Positions 24,797 through 33,636 of a stretch of DNA of 64,000 nt are shown in pieces. Where the stretch lies: NCBI RefSeq assembly GCF_900010755.1, contig NZ_CZJT01000085.1:1-64000 (forward strand). Reading direction: 5' to 3'. This DNA is from Paeniglutamicibacter antarcticus (GTDB lineage: Bacteria; Actinomycetota; Actinomycetes; Actinomycetales; Micrococcaceae). Numbering within the stretch: position 1 is the stretch's first letter; every line of letters starts with the position of its first letter. The notes under the pieces were generated by a model. It was not told the origin of the DNA. It worked only from the letters and a program-made list of their open reading frames with translations, and ran no database searches. The position numbers and the translations under genes were made by a program.

Positions 24797-26491
24797 GTGG
24801 CCCCCAATAAAAACAAAAACCAGCGCTCCGTTGACCGGGACTTGACCCCGGATTTCTCCACCATCACCGCGGGCAGCCATGCCCTGCGCCATGGCGCATT
24901 CGCCGAGGGACGCGGGCTGCAGCTGGGTGCCTCGACCGCCCTGCTGATGATCCACCAGGTCTGCGAGGCGCTGGTGCCGGTGCTGATCGGCGTGGGAATC
25001 GACCGGGCCATCGGCCCCTCGGACCTTGGTGCCCTGCTCTGGATACTCGGCGCACTGGCGGGCCTTTTCCTGATGCTGACCTACAGCTGGCGGCACGGCT
25101 ACCGATTGACCAACCGGGTCTACGGGTTCGGTGACCATTCCCTGCGCCAAATGGTCATTGCCAAGGTGCTCGATCCGCGGGCCACCGGCAAGCAATTCGG
25201 TGCCGGGCGAACGCTGAACATCGCCACCTCCGACACCGCAATCACCGCCGGATTGAGCTGGGTTGTCTCGCAGATGAGCGCGAGCCTCGCGGCACTGGTC
25301 ACGGCCGCGGCCGCGCTGCTGCTGATTTCCTGGCAGCTGGGCCTGCTGGTGCTGGTTGCCACCGTGGTGTTCCTGGTGCTCATGCACTTCATCACCGCCC
25401 CACTGGAGCGGCGCACGCACCTGCAGCAGGAACGCGCGGCCGAGGCAACGGGACTGGCCACCGACCTGGTCACCGGGTTGCGCGTGCTCCAGGGCCTGGG
25501 CGCCACCCGCACGGCCACCGAACGCTACCGGGACACCAGCAGGGCCTCGCTGCAGGCGGCACTTGGCACCGCAAAATCAGAGGCCCTCTTTTCCACCGTC
25601 ACCCTTGGCCTCAGTGCCATGTTCCTGGCCGCCATCACCTGGGTTGCCGCGTCCATGACGCTGGCCGGCGAGATCAGCATCGGCCAGCTGGTCACCGTGG
25701 TGGGCCTGGCTCAATTCATCCAGGAGCCGCTGAGCTCCCTGGCGTACTACCCGGCAGCCCTGGCGCAGAAGCGCGCGGCTGCCAAGCGCATTGCCACGCT
25801 GTTGAACACAGAGGTTGGTGCCGGTGTTCCGGCGGCGGCCACGGATTTGGCACGCACGGAACCGACACCCACCGACCAGGTGGCCTTCAGCGAACTGTTG
25901 GTCCGCGAGAAGGGACAGCACCCCGATATCCGGCTGCTGCCCGGAAGCATCACGGGCCTGCGCACCGATGCACGCAGCGCACGCGAGCTGGGCATGCTGC
26001 TGGCCGGGCGCACCGGGGACGCCGGTGCACGGCTGCTGGTCAACGGCGGCCCCGCCGGCTCCCTGGCTGCGCTGCGCTCCACGGTGTTCGTGGCCGACCA
26101 CGACGCGGCGATCTTCACGGGATCTTTCCGTGAAAACCTGCACACTCCCGAGCCGCTGGAGGCCGTGTTGGGAGCCACCGGACTGGCCGAGATCTGTGCC
26201 CGGCTTCCGTTGGGCCTGGACGCACGGGTCGGCGAACAGGGCAGTGCGCTCTCCGGCGGCCAGCGCCAACGCCTGCTGCTGGCCAGGGCCCTGCACCAAC
26301 GCCAACCGGTCATTGTGCTGACCGACCCGACCACGGCCCTGGACTCGGTCAGCGAGGCGCGCATCGCCGCGGCGCTTGGCACCCTCCGGGGCGCGGCCCT
26401 GCTACTCATCACCGATTCCCCGCTGTTGCTGGGCGCCTGCGACACCGTCATCGACACCGTCTCCCTACACACCGCCGGAGTGAACCCATGA
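24797..26491 (+). CDS. ABC exporter-fold half-transporter with degenerate ATPase domain (subunit A)
   Basis: A 564-residue half-transporter with an N-terminal membrane domain of six helices (about 30-300) and a C-terminal ATPase. The ATPase has an intact signature, LSGGQRQRLLLAR near 484. The Walker A is gone: the region near 377 reads PGSITGLRTDARSAREL, with no GxxGxGK. The Walker B is VIVLTDPTTALD, with Pro in place of the catalytic Glu. This is the pattern of a non-catalytic partner in heterodimeric type IV transporters. It overlaps the second subunit by four bases. The GTG start lacks a clear Shine-Dalgarno, and a TAGGCT -10-like box lies just upstream, so a leaderless mRNA is possible. 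Placement inside a siderophore locus suggests siderophore traffic. Confidence 0.85.
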   Translation: MAPNKNKNQRSVDRDLTPDFSTITAGSHALRHGAFAEGRGLQLGASTALLMIHQVCEALVPVLIGVGIDRAIGPSDLGALLWILGALAGLFLMLTYSWRHGYRLTNRVYGFGDHSLRQMVIAKVLDPRATGKQFGAGRTLNIATSDTAITAGLSWVVSQMSASLAALVTAAAALLLISWQLGLLVLVATVVFLVLMHFITAPLERRTHLQQERAAEATGLATDLVTGLRVLQGLGATRTATERYRDTSRASLQAALGTAKSEALFSTVTLGLSAMFLAAITWVAASMTLAGEISIGQLVTVVGLAQFIQEPLSSLAYYPAALAQKRAAAKRIATLLNTEVGAGVPAAATDLARTEPTPTDQVAFSELLVREKGQHPDIRLLPGSITGLRTDARSARELGMLLAGRTGDAGARLLVNGGPAGSLAALRSTVFVADHDAAIFTGSFRENLHTPEPLEAVLGATGLAEICARLPLGLDARVGEQGSALSGGQRQRLLLARALHQRQPVIVLTDPTTALDSVSEARIAAALGTLRGAALLLITDSPLLLGACDTVIDTVSLHTAGVNP

Positions 26492-28248
26492 GCGAGCCAA
26501 CCACCGGGGTCCCCGCGGCCGACAGGCTGCCGATCGCCGACGGCCGGGCCACCTGGCGCCACGTGATCCGGATCTTCGGCGCCAGGCGCTGGCTGGTGGC
26601 GTTGACGGCGTTCACGCTGCTCTGCGTCGCCGTGACGGGGCTGGCGATTCCCGCGCTGCTCGGCGTGATCGTGGACGTCGTCTCAGCCCAGCGCGGCGCC
26701 CAGGCGCTGCTCAATTCCGTGGGGCTGCTGTTCATTGCCGCGCTGGCCACCGGGATCCTGACCGGCATCTCCCAGGTGCTGCTGGCCAAGCTGGGCCAAA
26801 GCGGCCTGGCCCAATTGCGCGAGGAAGTCTTCGAGTCCGCCATGGAGCTGCCCCAGGAACGCCTGGAGCGCGCCGGCAGCGGGGACTTGATTTCACGGGT
26901 TTCCCGCGACGTGGACGCCACCAACGAGGCCATCGGCGGGATCCTGCCGACCTTCATCTCCGCGCTGTTCACCATTGCACTCACGCTGCTGGGGCTCGGC
27001 GTGCTCGACTGGCGCTTCGCCGCAGTCACCCTGTTGTGCGTTCCGATCCATGCCCTGGCCCTGCGTTCCTTCCTGCGTCAAAGCGGCCCGATCTACCGGG
27101 CGATGCGCGTGGCGGAGGCCGAACGCGGCCAGCACCTGCTCGAGGCCACCGGCGGCGCGGACACCATCAGGGCGCTGGGTGCGGAGCAGCACCACGTGTC
27201 AACGGTCGCCACCTCCAGCCGCGGCGCCGTGGCCCTGATGCTCAAGGTCGTGGTGGTTTCCTCGCGGTTCTACGGCTGGCTGAACATGGCCGAGCTGCTG
27301 GGCATGGCCGCGATCCTGTCCACCGGGTTCTTCCTGGTGCGTGCCGATGCCGTCACCATTGGTGCGGCAACCGCGGCAGCGCTGTTCTTCCACCGGCTGT
27401 TCGGGCCTATCGGCGCCCTGCTGGCCAACGTCGACGAGCTGCAAAAGGCCGGGGCCGGGCTAGCGCGCCTGGTCGGCCTGATCGATTCGGAGAGCGGGCG
27501 CCGGGTGCCCGCGGCCCTCGCGGCCCCGGGCACCGCACCGGGCGTGGTGGTCAGCGGGCTGTCCGCCGGATACCAGGACGCCCCGGCCGTGCTCACCGAC
27601 TTCGAGCTGAGCATTGCCCCGGGCGAGCTGGTGGCCCTGGTCGGTGCCAGCGGTGCCGGAAAGACCACGCTGGCCCGGGTGCTGGCCGGAAGCCTGGACC
27701 CCGGTGCGGGTACGGTGCTGCTTGATGCGTCCGCGGCCCCGAAGCTGGGGCACAGCACCCTGCTGGTCAGCCAGGAGGTGCACGTCTTCAGCGGCACCAT
27801 CGCCGAAAACCTGCTGTTGGCCGCCCCCGCAAGCACCATGGAGGACTTGACCCGGGCCGTGCACGAGGCCGAGGCCCACTGGGTCCTGGCCCTGCCCGAG
27901 GGGCTGGAAACCGTGGTGGGCCACGGGGCGTTGCACCTGACAGGGGAACAAACACAGCATCTGGCCCTCGTCCGGGCGCTGCTGAACCAAGCCGGATTGG
28001 TGGTCCTCGATGAGGCCACCGCGGAGGCCGGATCGGCCAGCGCAGCGCTGATGGAACGCGTTGCCATGCGCATCACCCGCGGCCGCACCGCAGTGGTGGT
28101 GGCCCACCGGCTCTCCCAGGCGGCCCAGGCGGACCGCATCGTGGTCATGGAGGACGGGCGGATCGTGGAGCAGGGCAGCCACGCGGAACTGCTCGCCGCA
28201 GCCGGAACCTACGCCACCTTGTGGGCGGCTTGGAGCTCCCGCGGCTAG
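26488..28248 (+). CDS. ABC exporter-fold half-transporter with active Walker motifs (subunit B)
   Basis: A 586-residue half-transporter with six membrane helices and an ATPase domain. The Walker A is GASGAGKTTLARVL near 386, and the Walker B is LVVLDEATAEAG near 504, with the catalytic Glu kept. The signature has decayed to LTGEQTQHLALVRALL near 483. It therefore complements subunit A: its Walker motifs plus the partner's LSGGQ would form the single competent ATP site, while the opposite site lacks everything. TmrAB, BmrCD and IrtAB have comparable asymmetry. It starts within the stop of subunit A. The nearby siderophore-interacting protein makes an IrtAB-like uptake role possible, but export of a siderophore or drug fits equally well. 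Confidence 0.86.
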   Translation: MSEPTTGVPAADRLPIADGRATWRHVIRIFGARRWLVALTAFTLLCVAVTGLAIPALLGVIVDVVSAQRGAQALLNSVGLLFIAALATGILTGISQVLLAKLGQSGLAQLREEVFESAMELPQERLERAGSGDLISRVSRDVDATNEAIGGILPTFISALFTIALTLLGLGVLDWRFAAVTLLCVPIHALALRSFLRQSGPIYRAMRVAEAERGQHLLEATGGADTIRALGAEQHHVSTVATSSRGAVALMLKVVVVSSRFYGWLNMAELLGMAAILSTGFFLVRADAVTIGAATAAALFFHRLFGPIGALLANVDELQKAGAGLARLVGLIDSESGRRVPAALAAPGTAPGVVVSGLSAGYQDAPAVLTDFELSIAPGELVALVGASGAGKTTLARVLAGSLDPGAGTVLLDASAAPKLGHSTLLVSQEVHVFSGTIAENLLLAAPASTMEDLTRAVHEAEAHWVLALPEGLETVVGHGALHLTGEQTQHLALVRALLNQAGLVVLDEATAEAGSASAALMERVAMRITRGRTAVVVAHRLSQAAQADRIVVMEDGRIVEQGSHAELLAAAGTYATLWAAWSSRG

Positions 28249-28282
28249 CGAGCATCGATGGACATCGGGTGGGCATCGGGTG

Positions 28283-29230
28283 ATGCCCACCTGTCATGGA
28301 ATGGCCCCTCGACCACCAAAATTTGATTGGATGCTGGACATGGCGAAACTTTCCATGGCACCCGTGCACGCCATATACCCTGTGGCACACGAATGGTTCC
28401 GGGGCATCGTCACTGACGATTCCGTGGACGTTGCCTACTCTCCGGTGCTGACGGAGCAATCATTCGAGCCCGGTGATCAAGAACTGCGCGAGGTGTGGCC
28501 GGAAGGCGCCCAACTGTGTTGGTTTGGCGGGCCGGCCGCCGCGCCCCTGGATCGATGGCCGCGGAACGCCGACGGCGAACCGCTGGCCCACGTGCTTGCC
28601 CTGGATCTTGCCATGGTCGATGGGACCGCACACCGCAACGACAAAGCAACGTGGCCCGACTTGCGCGAAGGGCTGCCCAAGACCGGCGTGCTCGAGGTCT
28701 TTCACGACCTCCAGTCATTCGGTTTCGAAGCCGAGGACAAGTCAAACGGCGGTTGGGTGGTGCGTTGGGTGCCGGAACCCGATAGATCGGACCTGGTCGA
28801 TGCCCCAACCGACCTGGATACGCCGACCGAGGTGTGCCAGGTGGCCTTGACAATGCGTGGATACTCGATTCCGGGTGTCCACAATTTTGTAGGGTCGGGC
28901 CGGAGGCTGTTCGACCAGGTTGAAAAGGCCGGCTCGGACCTCCAACGCACCTGGATGTACCAACGGCAGATCGGCAACGCCCCGGAGCCCCTCCCGTACA
29001 GCCACGTTTACGGGCATCCGGATCGCAACCAAGCCGTCGCCGTTGAGGTCCTCGAACAGGTTCTTCCATTGGAGTCCGAAGACCGGTACCGCCTGATCTT
29101 GGACATCGAGAGCTGGACCTTCCTGGCAGGCTGGTTTGGTGATGCCGGGAACCTTGAAGTCTGGATGCGGCAGTCCGACCTTGACGCGCAACGTTTCAGC
29201 GAAGCTTGGTGCCTGATCCGCACTGACTGA
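28283..29230 (+). CDS. DUF1963 (YwqG-like) domain-containing protein
   Basis: A cytoplasmic protein of about 315 residues with the DUF1963/YwqG pattern: LCWFGGPAAAPLDRWPRNADGEPLAHVLALDL in the first third, and GHPDRNQAVAVEVL and LILDIESWTFLAGWFGDAGNLEVWM near the end. The function of the family is unknown. The start is uncertain; ATGs at 28283 and 28301 are in frame, and neither has a strong ribosome-binding site. It follows the exporter pair by 34 bases and ends before a bidirectional terminator. A link to iron transport is not supported by anything except position. Confidence 0.75.
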   Translation: MPTCHGMAPRPPKFDWMLDMAKLSMAPVHAIYPVAHEWFRGIVTDDSVDVAYSPVLTEQSFEPGDQELREVWPEGAQLCWFGGPAAAPLDRWPRNADGEPLAHVLALDLAMVDGTAHRNDKATWPDLREGLPKTGVLEVFHDLQSFGFEAEDKSNGGWVVRWVPEPDRSDLVDAPTDLDTPTEVCQVALTMRGYSIPGVHNFVGSGRRLFDQVEKAGSDLQRTWMYQRQIGNAPEPLPYSHVYGHPDRNQAVAVEVLEQVLPLESEDRYRLILDIESWTFLAGWFGDAGNLEVWMRQSDLDAQRFSEAWCLIRTD

Positions 29231-29253
29231 CAAGCGGTCCGCCGCCGGCACAA

Positions 29254-29293
29254 ATGCGAGGATCGCACACCACATGGTGTGCGGTCCCCGCAT
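29254..29293. terminator. Bidirectional terminator hairpin
   Basis: ATGCG at 29254 pairs with CGCAT ending at 29293, enclosing GGATCGCACACC and GGTGTGCGGTCC around a 4-base loop. CTTTT follows on the plus strand. It separates the convergent DUF1963 and siderophore permease genes. Confidence 0.82.
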
Positions 29294-29355
29294 GCTTTTG
29301 AGTCGATGCTTGGCTGGACCCCCGAGCCGCCCCTGGGTCTTCCTCCGATGACCGG

Positions 29356-30516
29356 TCAGCTGCGCTTGGCCTCGCGGAAGAGCAGCCACATCAGGTACAT
29401 CCCGCCCAGGGCCACCGTGACCACGCCGACCGGCAGCTGGATCGGGGCGAGCGCGTGCTGGGCAATCAGGTCGCTGCCCAGCAGCAGCAGCGCGCCAAAG
29501 ACCCCGGCCGATAGCATTGACACCCGTCCGCTTCCGGTCATCCGGCGGGCGATCTGCGGGGCCGCGAGCGCCACAAAGGCAATGGGACCGGCGGCGGCGG
29601 TGCAGATGGCCGTCAGGCACACGCCGATCACCAGCAGCCAGAGCTTGGCGGGCTCGGTGTTGATGCCCTGCGCCGCGGCGGCGTCGTCGCCCATTTCAAG
29701 TCCCTGCAACGGCCTGGCAAGCAACATCAGTGCGGGAACCAGTGCCACCGCGATCATCAGCAACGGGATCGCCCGTTCCCAGCCCGCGGTGTTCAGCGAA
29801 CCCGAACCCCAAATGGCGGCCATCATGGCCATGTGCAGGTCCGCCTTGATGATCATCCAGGTGTTGATGGAACCGAGCATCGCGCTGATGCCGATGCCGA
29901 CGATGATCAGCCTAAAGCCTTGGATGCCTCGCTTGAACGCCAGCAGGTAAACCACCGCCGCGGTGGCCAGCCCGCCGGCAAACGCGCCGATGGTGGTGGC
30001 CAGGAATCCGCCGCCGAGCAGCAGCATGGAGACCAGTGCGCCGGTGTAGGCGCCGGCGTTGAAGCCGATGATGTCGGGGCTGCCCAGCGGGTTGCGGGTC
30101 AGCGACTGGAAGATTGCGCCGCTGATGCCCAGCGCCCCGCCAATGACGATCGCCATGAGCACCCGCGGCAGCCGCCAGGAAATGACAACCAGCTCCGTCT
30201 TCGCGGTGCCCTGGCCCAGCAGCGTGGCCAGCACCTCGCCCGGGCTGAGCGTGAAGCTGCCCAGCGACATGGCCGCCACGGCGAGGATCCCGATCAGTGC
30301 CACGGCGGCCGCCCCGACCAGTGCCGGCTTGGCCTTGACCACCAGGGATGGACCGGAAGGACCCAGGCGCAACCTCCAGACGCGTTCCCCGAAATCAATG
30401 CGCGGCGTTGCGGCGCCCGCTGACGCCACGGGCACTGCGGGTGGCACCGGTGGGGTGCCGCGAAGTGCCGGTTCACTGGCCACGTCGGTATGCATGAGCG
30501 TGTTTTCCCTTTTCAT
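29356..30516 (-). CDS. Iron-siderophore ABC importer permease (FepG/FecD-like)
   Basis: A 386-residue FecCD-family permease. A polar Ala/Pro-rich N-terminus of about 60 residues precedes the membrane domain. ISWRLPRVLMAIVIGGALGISGAIFQSLTRNPLGSPDIIGFNAGAYTGAL is the diagnostic first block (R-x-PR-hydrophobic-GxxLxxxGxxxQxxxRNPLxxPxxxG). AAAGPIAFVALAAPQIARR near the C-terminus is the second hallmark. It forms the inner-membrane channel with the 30513-31586 product. The ATG at 30516 overlaps the upstream permease stop by four bases. The order is binding protein, SIP, permease 1, permease 2, all on one strand behind a DtxR-like box. Confidence 0.9.
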   Translation of the reverse strand: MKRENTLMHTDVASEPALRGTPPVPPAVPVASAGAATPRIDFGERVWRLRLGPSGPSLVVKAKPALVGAAAVALIGILAVAAMSLGSFTLSPGEVLATLLGQGTAKTELVVISWRLPRVLMAIVIGGALGISGAIFQSLTRNPLGSPDIIGFNAGAYTGALVSMLLLGGGFLATTIGAFAGGLATAAVVYLLAFKRGIQGFRLIIVGIGISAMLGSINTWMIIKADLHMAMMAAIWGSGSLNTAGWERAIPLLMIAVALVPALMLLARPLQGLEMGDDAAAAQGINTEPAKLWLLVIGVCLTAICTAAAGPIAFVALAAPQIARRMTGSGRVSMLSAGVFGALLLLGSDLIAQHALAPIQLPVGVVTVALGGMYLMWLLFREAKRS

Positions 30517-31586
30517 AGGGTGCTTGCCGACTTTCGGCGCACCAACCAGATGAGCACCGGGGCTCCGATGAATGCCGTGACAATGCCAACCTGCAGCTCG
30601 TCGGGGCGAATGACCAGGCGGCCCACGATGTCCGAGCCGATCAGCAGGGACGGTGCCAGCAGGATCGTGTAGAGCAGGATCCAGCGTTGGTCCGGGCCCA
30701 CGATCCAGCGCGCGATGTGCGGGACCATGAGGCCCACGAAGCCGATGGGCCCGGCCGCCGCGGTGGCCGCGCCGCACAGCAGTGTGACGGCGATGACCAC
30801 CCACACCCGGGTGCGTCCCAGGCTGGCGCCCATGGCCGCGGCGTGGTCATCGCCCAGCGCCGTCGCGTTCAGCGACCGGGAAAGCAGCAGCGCGATGAGG
30901 GTGCCGGCGCCGACGCATGCCGAAAGCCAGCCCAGGGCACCCGCGGGGGTTGCCGCGAGCGAGCCGGCACCCCAGAAGCGCATGGCGTTGAAGGTGGTTT
31001 CATCCAGCAGGGTGAACCCCTGGGTGATGCCGGAGAGCACGGCGCCGAACGCGATTCCGGCCAGGGTGAGCTTGATGGGGGTTCCGCCGGAGCGTCCGCG
31101 GGAGCCCAGGAAGTATACGACGGAGACCGCTAGCAGGGCACCGGCGAAGGAGAAGAGAACGAACTGCCCCATTTCCCGGGCCCCGAAGAAGGCAACGCCC
31201 ATCACCACGGCGAAGGCAGCGCCGGAGTTGACGCCCAAGATCCCCGGGTCGGCGAGCGGGTTGCGGGTCAGTGCCTGGATCAGGGCCCCGGAGAGCCCGA
31301 GCGCGATGCCCACCAGAAGTCCCGCGGCGGTGCGCGGGGCCCTGAAGTCGATGATCGCCGCGTGGTCAGGTGTTGAGCCCTGTCCCGTCAGCGCCTCGAT
31401 GATGATCACCGGGTTGACCTCGCGTGAGCCCAGCAGCAGGCTTCCGGCAACGATCAGGGCCAGCAGCAGCAGGGCCGCGACGGCACCGGCGGTGCGGCGC
31501 GAATTCACGCGCATCAATCCGTCATCCGCCGGCACCCGCGAGGCCTCGGGCGTGGCGGCCTTAGAGGCCGTTGGCGTCAAAGACAT
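30513..31586 (-). CDS. Iron-siderophore ABC importer permease (FepD/FecC-like)
   Basis: A 357-residue FecCD-family permease. RAPRTAAGLLVGIALGLSGALIQALTRNPLADPGILGVNSGAAFAV is the family block, and GPIGFVGLMVPHIARW near the C-terminus is the second. About nine membrane segments are visible. The ATG at 31586 overlaps the end of the siderophore-interacting protein gene by 26 bases; a downstream ATG (MRVNSRR) is an alternative. It would pair with the 29356-30516 product and be energised by the FepC-like ATPase at 23809. Confidence 0.9.
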   Translation of the reverse strand: MSLTPTASKAATPEASRVPADDGLMRVNSRRTAGAVAALLLLALIVAGSLLLGSREVNPVIIIEALTGQGSTPDHAAIIDFRAPRTAAGLLVGIALGLSGALIQALTRNPLADPGILGVNSGAAFAVVMGVAFFGAREMGQFVLFSFAGALLAVSVVYFLGSRGRSGGTPIKLTLAGIAFGAVLSGITQGFTLLDETTFNAMRFWGAGSLAATPAGALGWLSACVGAGTLIALLLSRSLNATALGDDHAAAMGASLGRTRVWVVIAVTLLCGAATAAAGPIGFVGLMVPHIARWIVGPDQRWILLYTILLAPSLLIGSDIVGRLVIRPDELQVGIVTAFIGAPVLIWLVRRKSASTL

Positions 31587-32487
31587 CGGCTACTTCGTCC
31601 TGAATGATTTCGGGGTCCGTGTCCGTGGACCAGAGTTCCTCGAGCCACTTCTTGAAGTCCTCGCCGAGGGCCTCATAGCGTTCGTTCCATTCCTCGGCCT
31701 TGTCGGTCCAGTAGCCGACGACCTTGAAGTGCGTGACCGGAAGCTTGAGCTCCTTGCGCAGGTACTTGCGGGCTTCCCGGGTCACCCGGGCTTCGCCGGC
31801 AACCCAGATGTAGCCGGGCCCCTCGGGCAATTCGAGCCCACGCAGCACCTCGGCCAGCCGGCTGGGCGAGTTGCCGTTGCCACCGTGCATCCAGCGCACC
31901 TGCGTATCCGCGCCGAGCTGCAGATCCTGCTCGTGGTCCGGTCCCGAGACCTCCAGGATGGCGGTGGTGCGCAGGCCCGCCGGCGCGTTTTCCAGCAGTC
32001 GCGCAGCGGCCGGCAGGCCCGTGGCGTCGGCCAGCAGGATCTGCCAGGTGGCCTCCACCGGCAATGCGTAGAGGCCGTTGGGGGTGTTGAAACCCACCTG
32101 GGAACCGGGCAGGGCACCGAGCGCCCAGTCGGCGGCGATCCCGCCGGGGTGCACCACGAAGTCGACGCTGATTTCCCCGGCCCGCGGGTCAACGGCGCGG
32201 ATGGTATAGGTGCGCATCGGGCCCGCCACCTGGTCCGCGTCGTACTCCCAGTACTCGCCCTCGGGGTGCGGGTAGACGGGAATGCTTTCGCCGCGTTCCG
32301 GGAGGAAAAGCCTGATGTATTCATCTCCGATCCCCGTGGAGAGGAAGGTTTCAAGATCCGGGCCGCCCAAGACGATGCGCATCATCCCCTCGGTGAGGCG
32401 CTCGGTGCGCTTCACCACTGCGCGGTAGATGCGGTTCTCCAGCGTGGATTTCCCCGGCTCGGTTTCGTTCAGCGTTGCCTCGCTCAT
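31561..32487 (-). CDS. Siderophore-interacting protein (FAD-dependent ferric reductase-like, ViuB/YqjH family)
   Basis: A 308-residue SIP-family flavoprotein. It is expected to reduce the ferric siderophore complex in the cytoplasm so that Fe2+ is released. RMMIVLGG-like sequence in the FAD half, FLPERG, RTYTIRAVDPRAGEISVDFVVHPGGIAADWAL (the FAD-binding RxYT and GPxxxWA-like region), and a C-terminal YIWVAGEARVTREARKYL nucleotide-binding segment support the assignment. Its gene overlaps the binding-lipoprotein stop by four bases and the permease start by 26. The presence of a separate SIP fits a siderophore importer. Confidence 0.88.
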   Translation of the reverse strand: MSEATLNETEPGKSTLENRIYRAVVKRTERLTEGMMRIVLGGPDLETFLSTGIGDEYIRLFLPERGESIPVYPHPEGEYWEYDADQVAGPMRTYTIRAVDPRAGEISVDFVVHPGGIAADWALGALPGSQVGFNTPNGLYALPVEATWQILLADATGLPAAARLLENAPAGLRTTAILEVSGPDHEQDLQLGADTQVRWMHGGNGNSPSRLAEVLRGLELPEGPGYIWVAGEARVTREARKYLRKELKLPVTHFKVVGYWTDKAEEWNERYEALGEDFKKWLEELWSTDTDPEIIQDEVADVFDANGL

Positions 32488-33458
32488 GGGAGCAGCGCCT
32501 TTTCCACTTCGTCGACCAGCGCCATCTGGCCACTAGGCGAGCCATAGACCATTTCCATGTTGAAGCCGGTGATTTGGTCCTCCTTGACGAAGCCCAGATC
32601 CTTCCAGACACTGCTGGCGTTCAGCTTGTCGGAGCTCTGGAGCAGGGAGGGGTTCTCATTGACGCCGACCGAGGTGAAGACCTCGTCGATGCCCTTGAGC
32701 TTGTCCAGCTGCTCGAGGCTCAGCTGGGTCCCCTTGCCGTCGTTGTCGCGTGCCAACGGGGTGATCTTCAGCCCGAGGTCATCGAAGACCAGGCAGGCGA
32801 TGCCGTAGCAGTCGACCCCGATCTTGCCGTCGTAGAAGGACATGTTCGCAACGACCGGGTCGATCCCCGCGGCCTTGATCTTGGCCTTGACCTCGTCGAT
32901 GCGGGCCTGGTACTTGTCCATCCAGGCCTGGTACTGCTCGGTGCGGTGAAGCATCTCTGCGGTCTTCTTGAAGTGGGTGCGCCAGTCGGCACCGTCGAAA
33001 CCGTTGTAGTTGTAGGTCGGGGCGATCGGGTTCAGCTTCTTGGGGATTTCCGTGTCATAGGCGAGCCCGCTGAGGATGAAGTCGGGGTTCACCTCAAGAA
33101 CCTTCTCGTAGTTGAATTCCGGGTAGTTGGCGAACGGCTTCACGTTGGCCAGGGCCTCCTGCGGGAAAAAGTCCGGGAACGTGGTGAATCCGGAGTCGCC
33201 GCGAATCGGCTGCTCATCGGCGAGCTTGATGCCCAGCGTGATCAGGATGTCGGTGTCCGTGGTGTAGAAACCCAGGGCGCGCTGCGGGTCCGCGGGGACC
33301 TCGGCAGTGCCGTGTTCGTTGGCGACGGTGATCGTCTCCGCCTTGGCCGGGGCCTGGTCGTTGGCGCTGGCGTTGGATCCGGAACCACAGGCCGTGAGCA
33401 GGAGGGAGGCACCGAGGGCGGCTGCGAGGCCGAGGTACTTGGGCGACAAGGTTTTCAT
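32484..33458 (-). CDS. Iron-siderophore binding lipoprotein (FecB/FepB-like)
   Basis: A 324-residue periplasmic-binding-type protein. The signal peptide ends at LLLTACGSG, a lipobox, followed by a short Ser/Asn-rich linker. VANEHGTAEVPADPQRALGFYTTDTDILITLGIKLADEQPI is the start of the two-lobe TroA-like fold, and PDFILSGLAYD and EVFTSVGVNENP segments continue it. It would capture the ferric siderophore outside the cell. The ATG at 33458 was chosen because the signal peptide starts there; earlier in-frame codons are not signal-like. It is the first gene of the import operon, with a DtxR-like operator about 75 bases upstream. Confidence 0.88.
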   Translation of the reverse strand: MKTLSPKYLGLAAALGASLLLTACGSGSNASANDQAPAKAETITVANEHGTAEVPADPQRALGFYTTDTDILITLGIKLADEQPIRGDSGFTTFPDFFPQEALANVKPFANYPEFNYEKVLEVNPDFILSGLAYDTEIPKKLNPIAPTYNYNGFDGADWRTHFKKTAEMLHRTEQYQAWMDKYQARIDEVKAKIKAAGIDPVVANMSFYDGKIGVDCYGIACLVFDDLGLKITPLARDNDGKGTQLSLEQLDKLKGIDEVFTSVGVNENPSLLQSSDKLNASSVWKDLGFVKEDQITGFNMEMVYGSPSGQMALVDEVEKALLP

Positions 33459-33533
33459 GGGGAATCCGATTCTGCGAGTGGAGCGAGGAATGCGATTCGG
33501 CAACCGGGGCGTTTCAAAATGTCCGACAGAAAG

Positions 33534-33552
33534 TTAGGGTTGCCTATCTTGT
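33534..33552 (-). promoter_or_regulatory. DtxR/IdeR-type iron box upstream of the siderophore import operon
   Basis: TTAGGGTTGCCTATCTTGT matches the 19-base iron-box consensus TWAGGTTAGSCTAACCTWA at 14 positions, including the central GCCTA and the left TTAGG. It lies between the binding-protein gene and the AraC gene, where the import operon promoter must be. Iron-loaded DtxR would be expected to repress there. The assignment is by consensus comparison only. Confidence 0.65.
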
Positions 33553-33636
33553 ATTTCAACACTAAATCGCCGCCATGCCGCGAATCGGACAGCACGTGGC
33601 TCGCAGGCGACATCCTCGCGGGGTGAATCGACCCGG

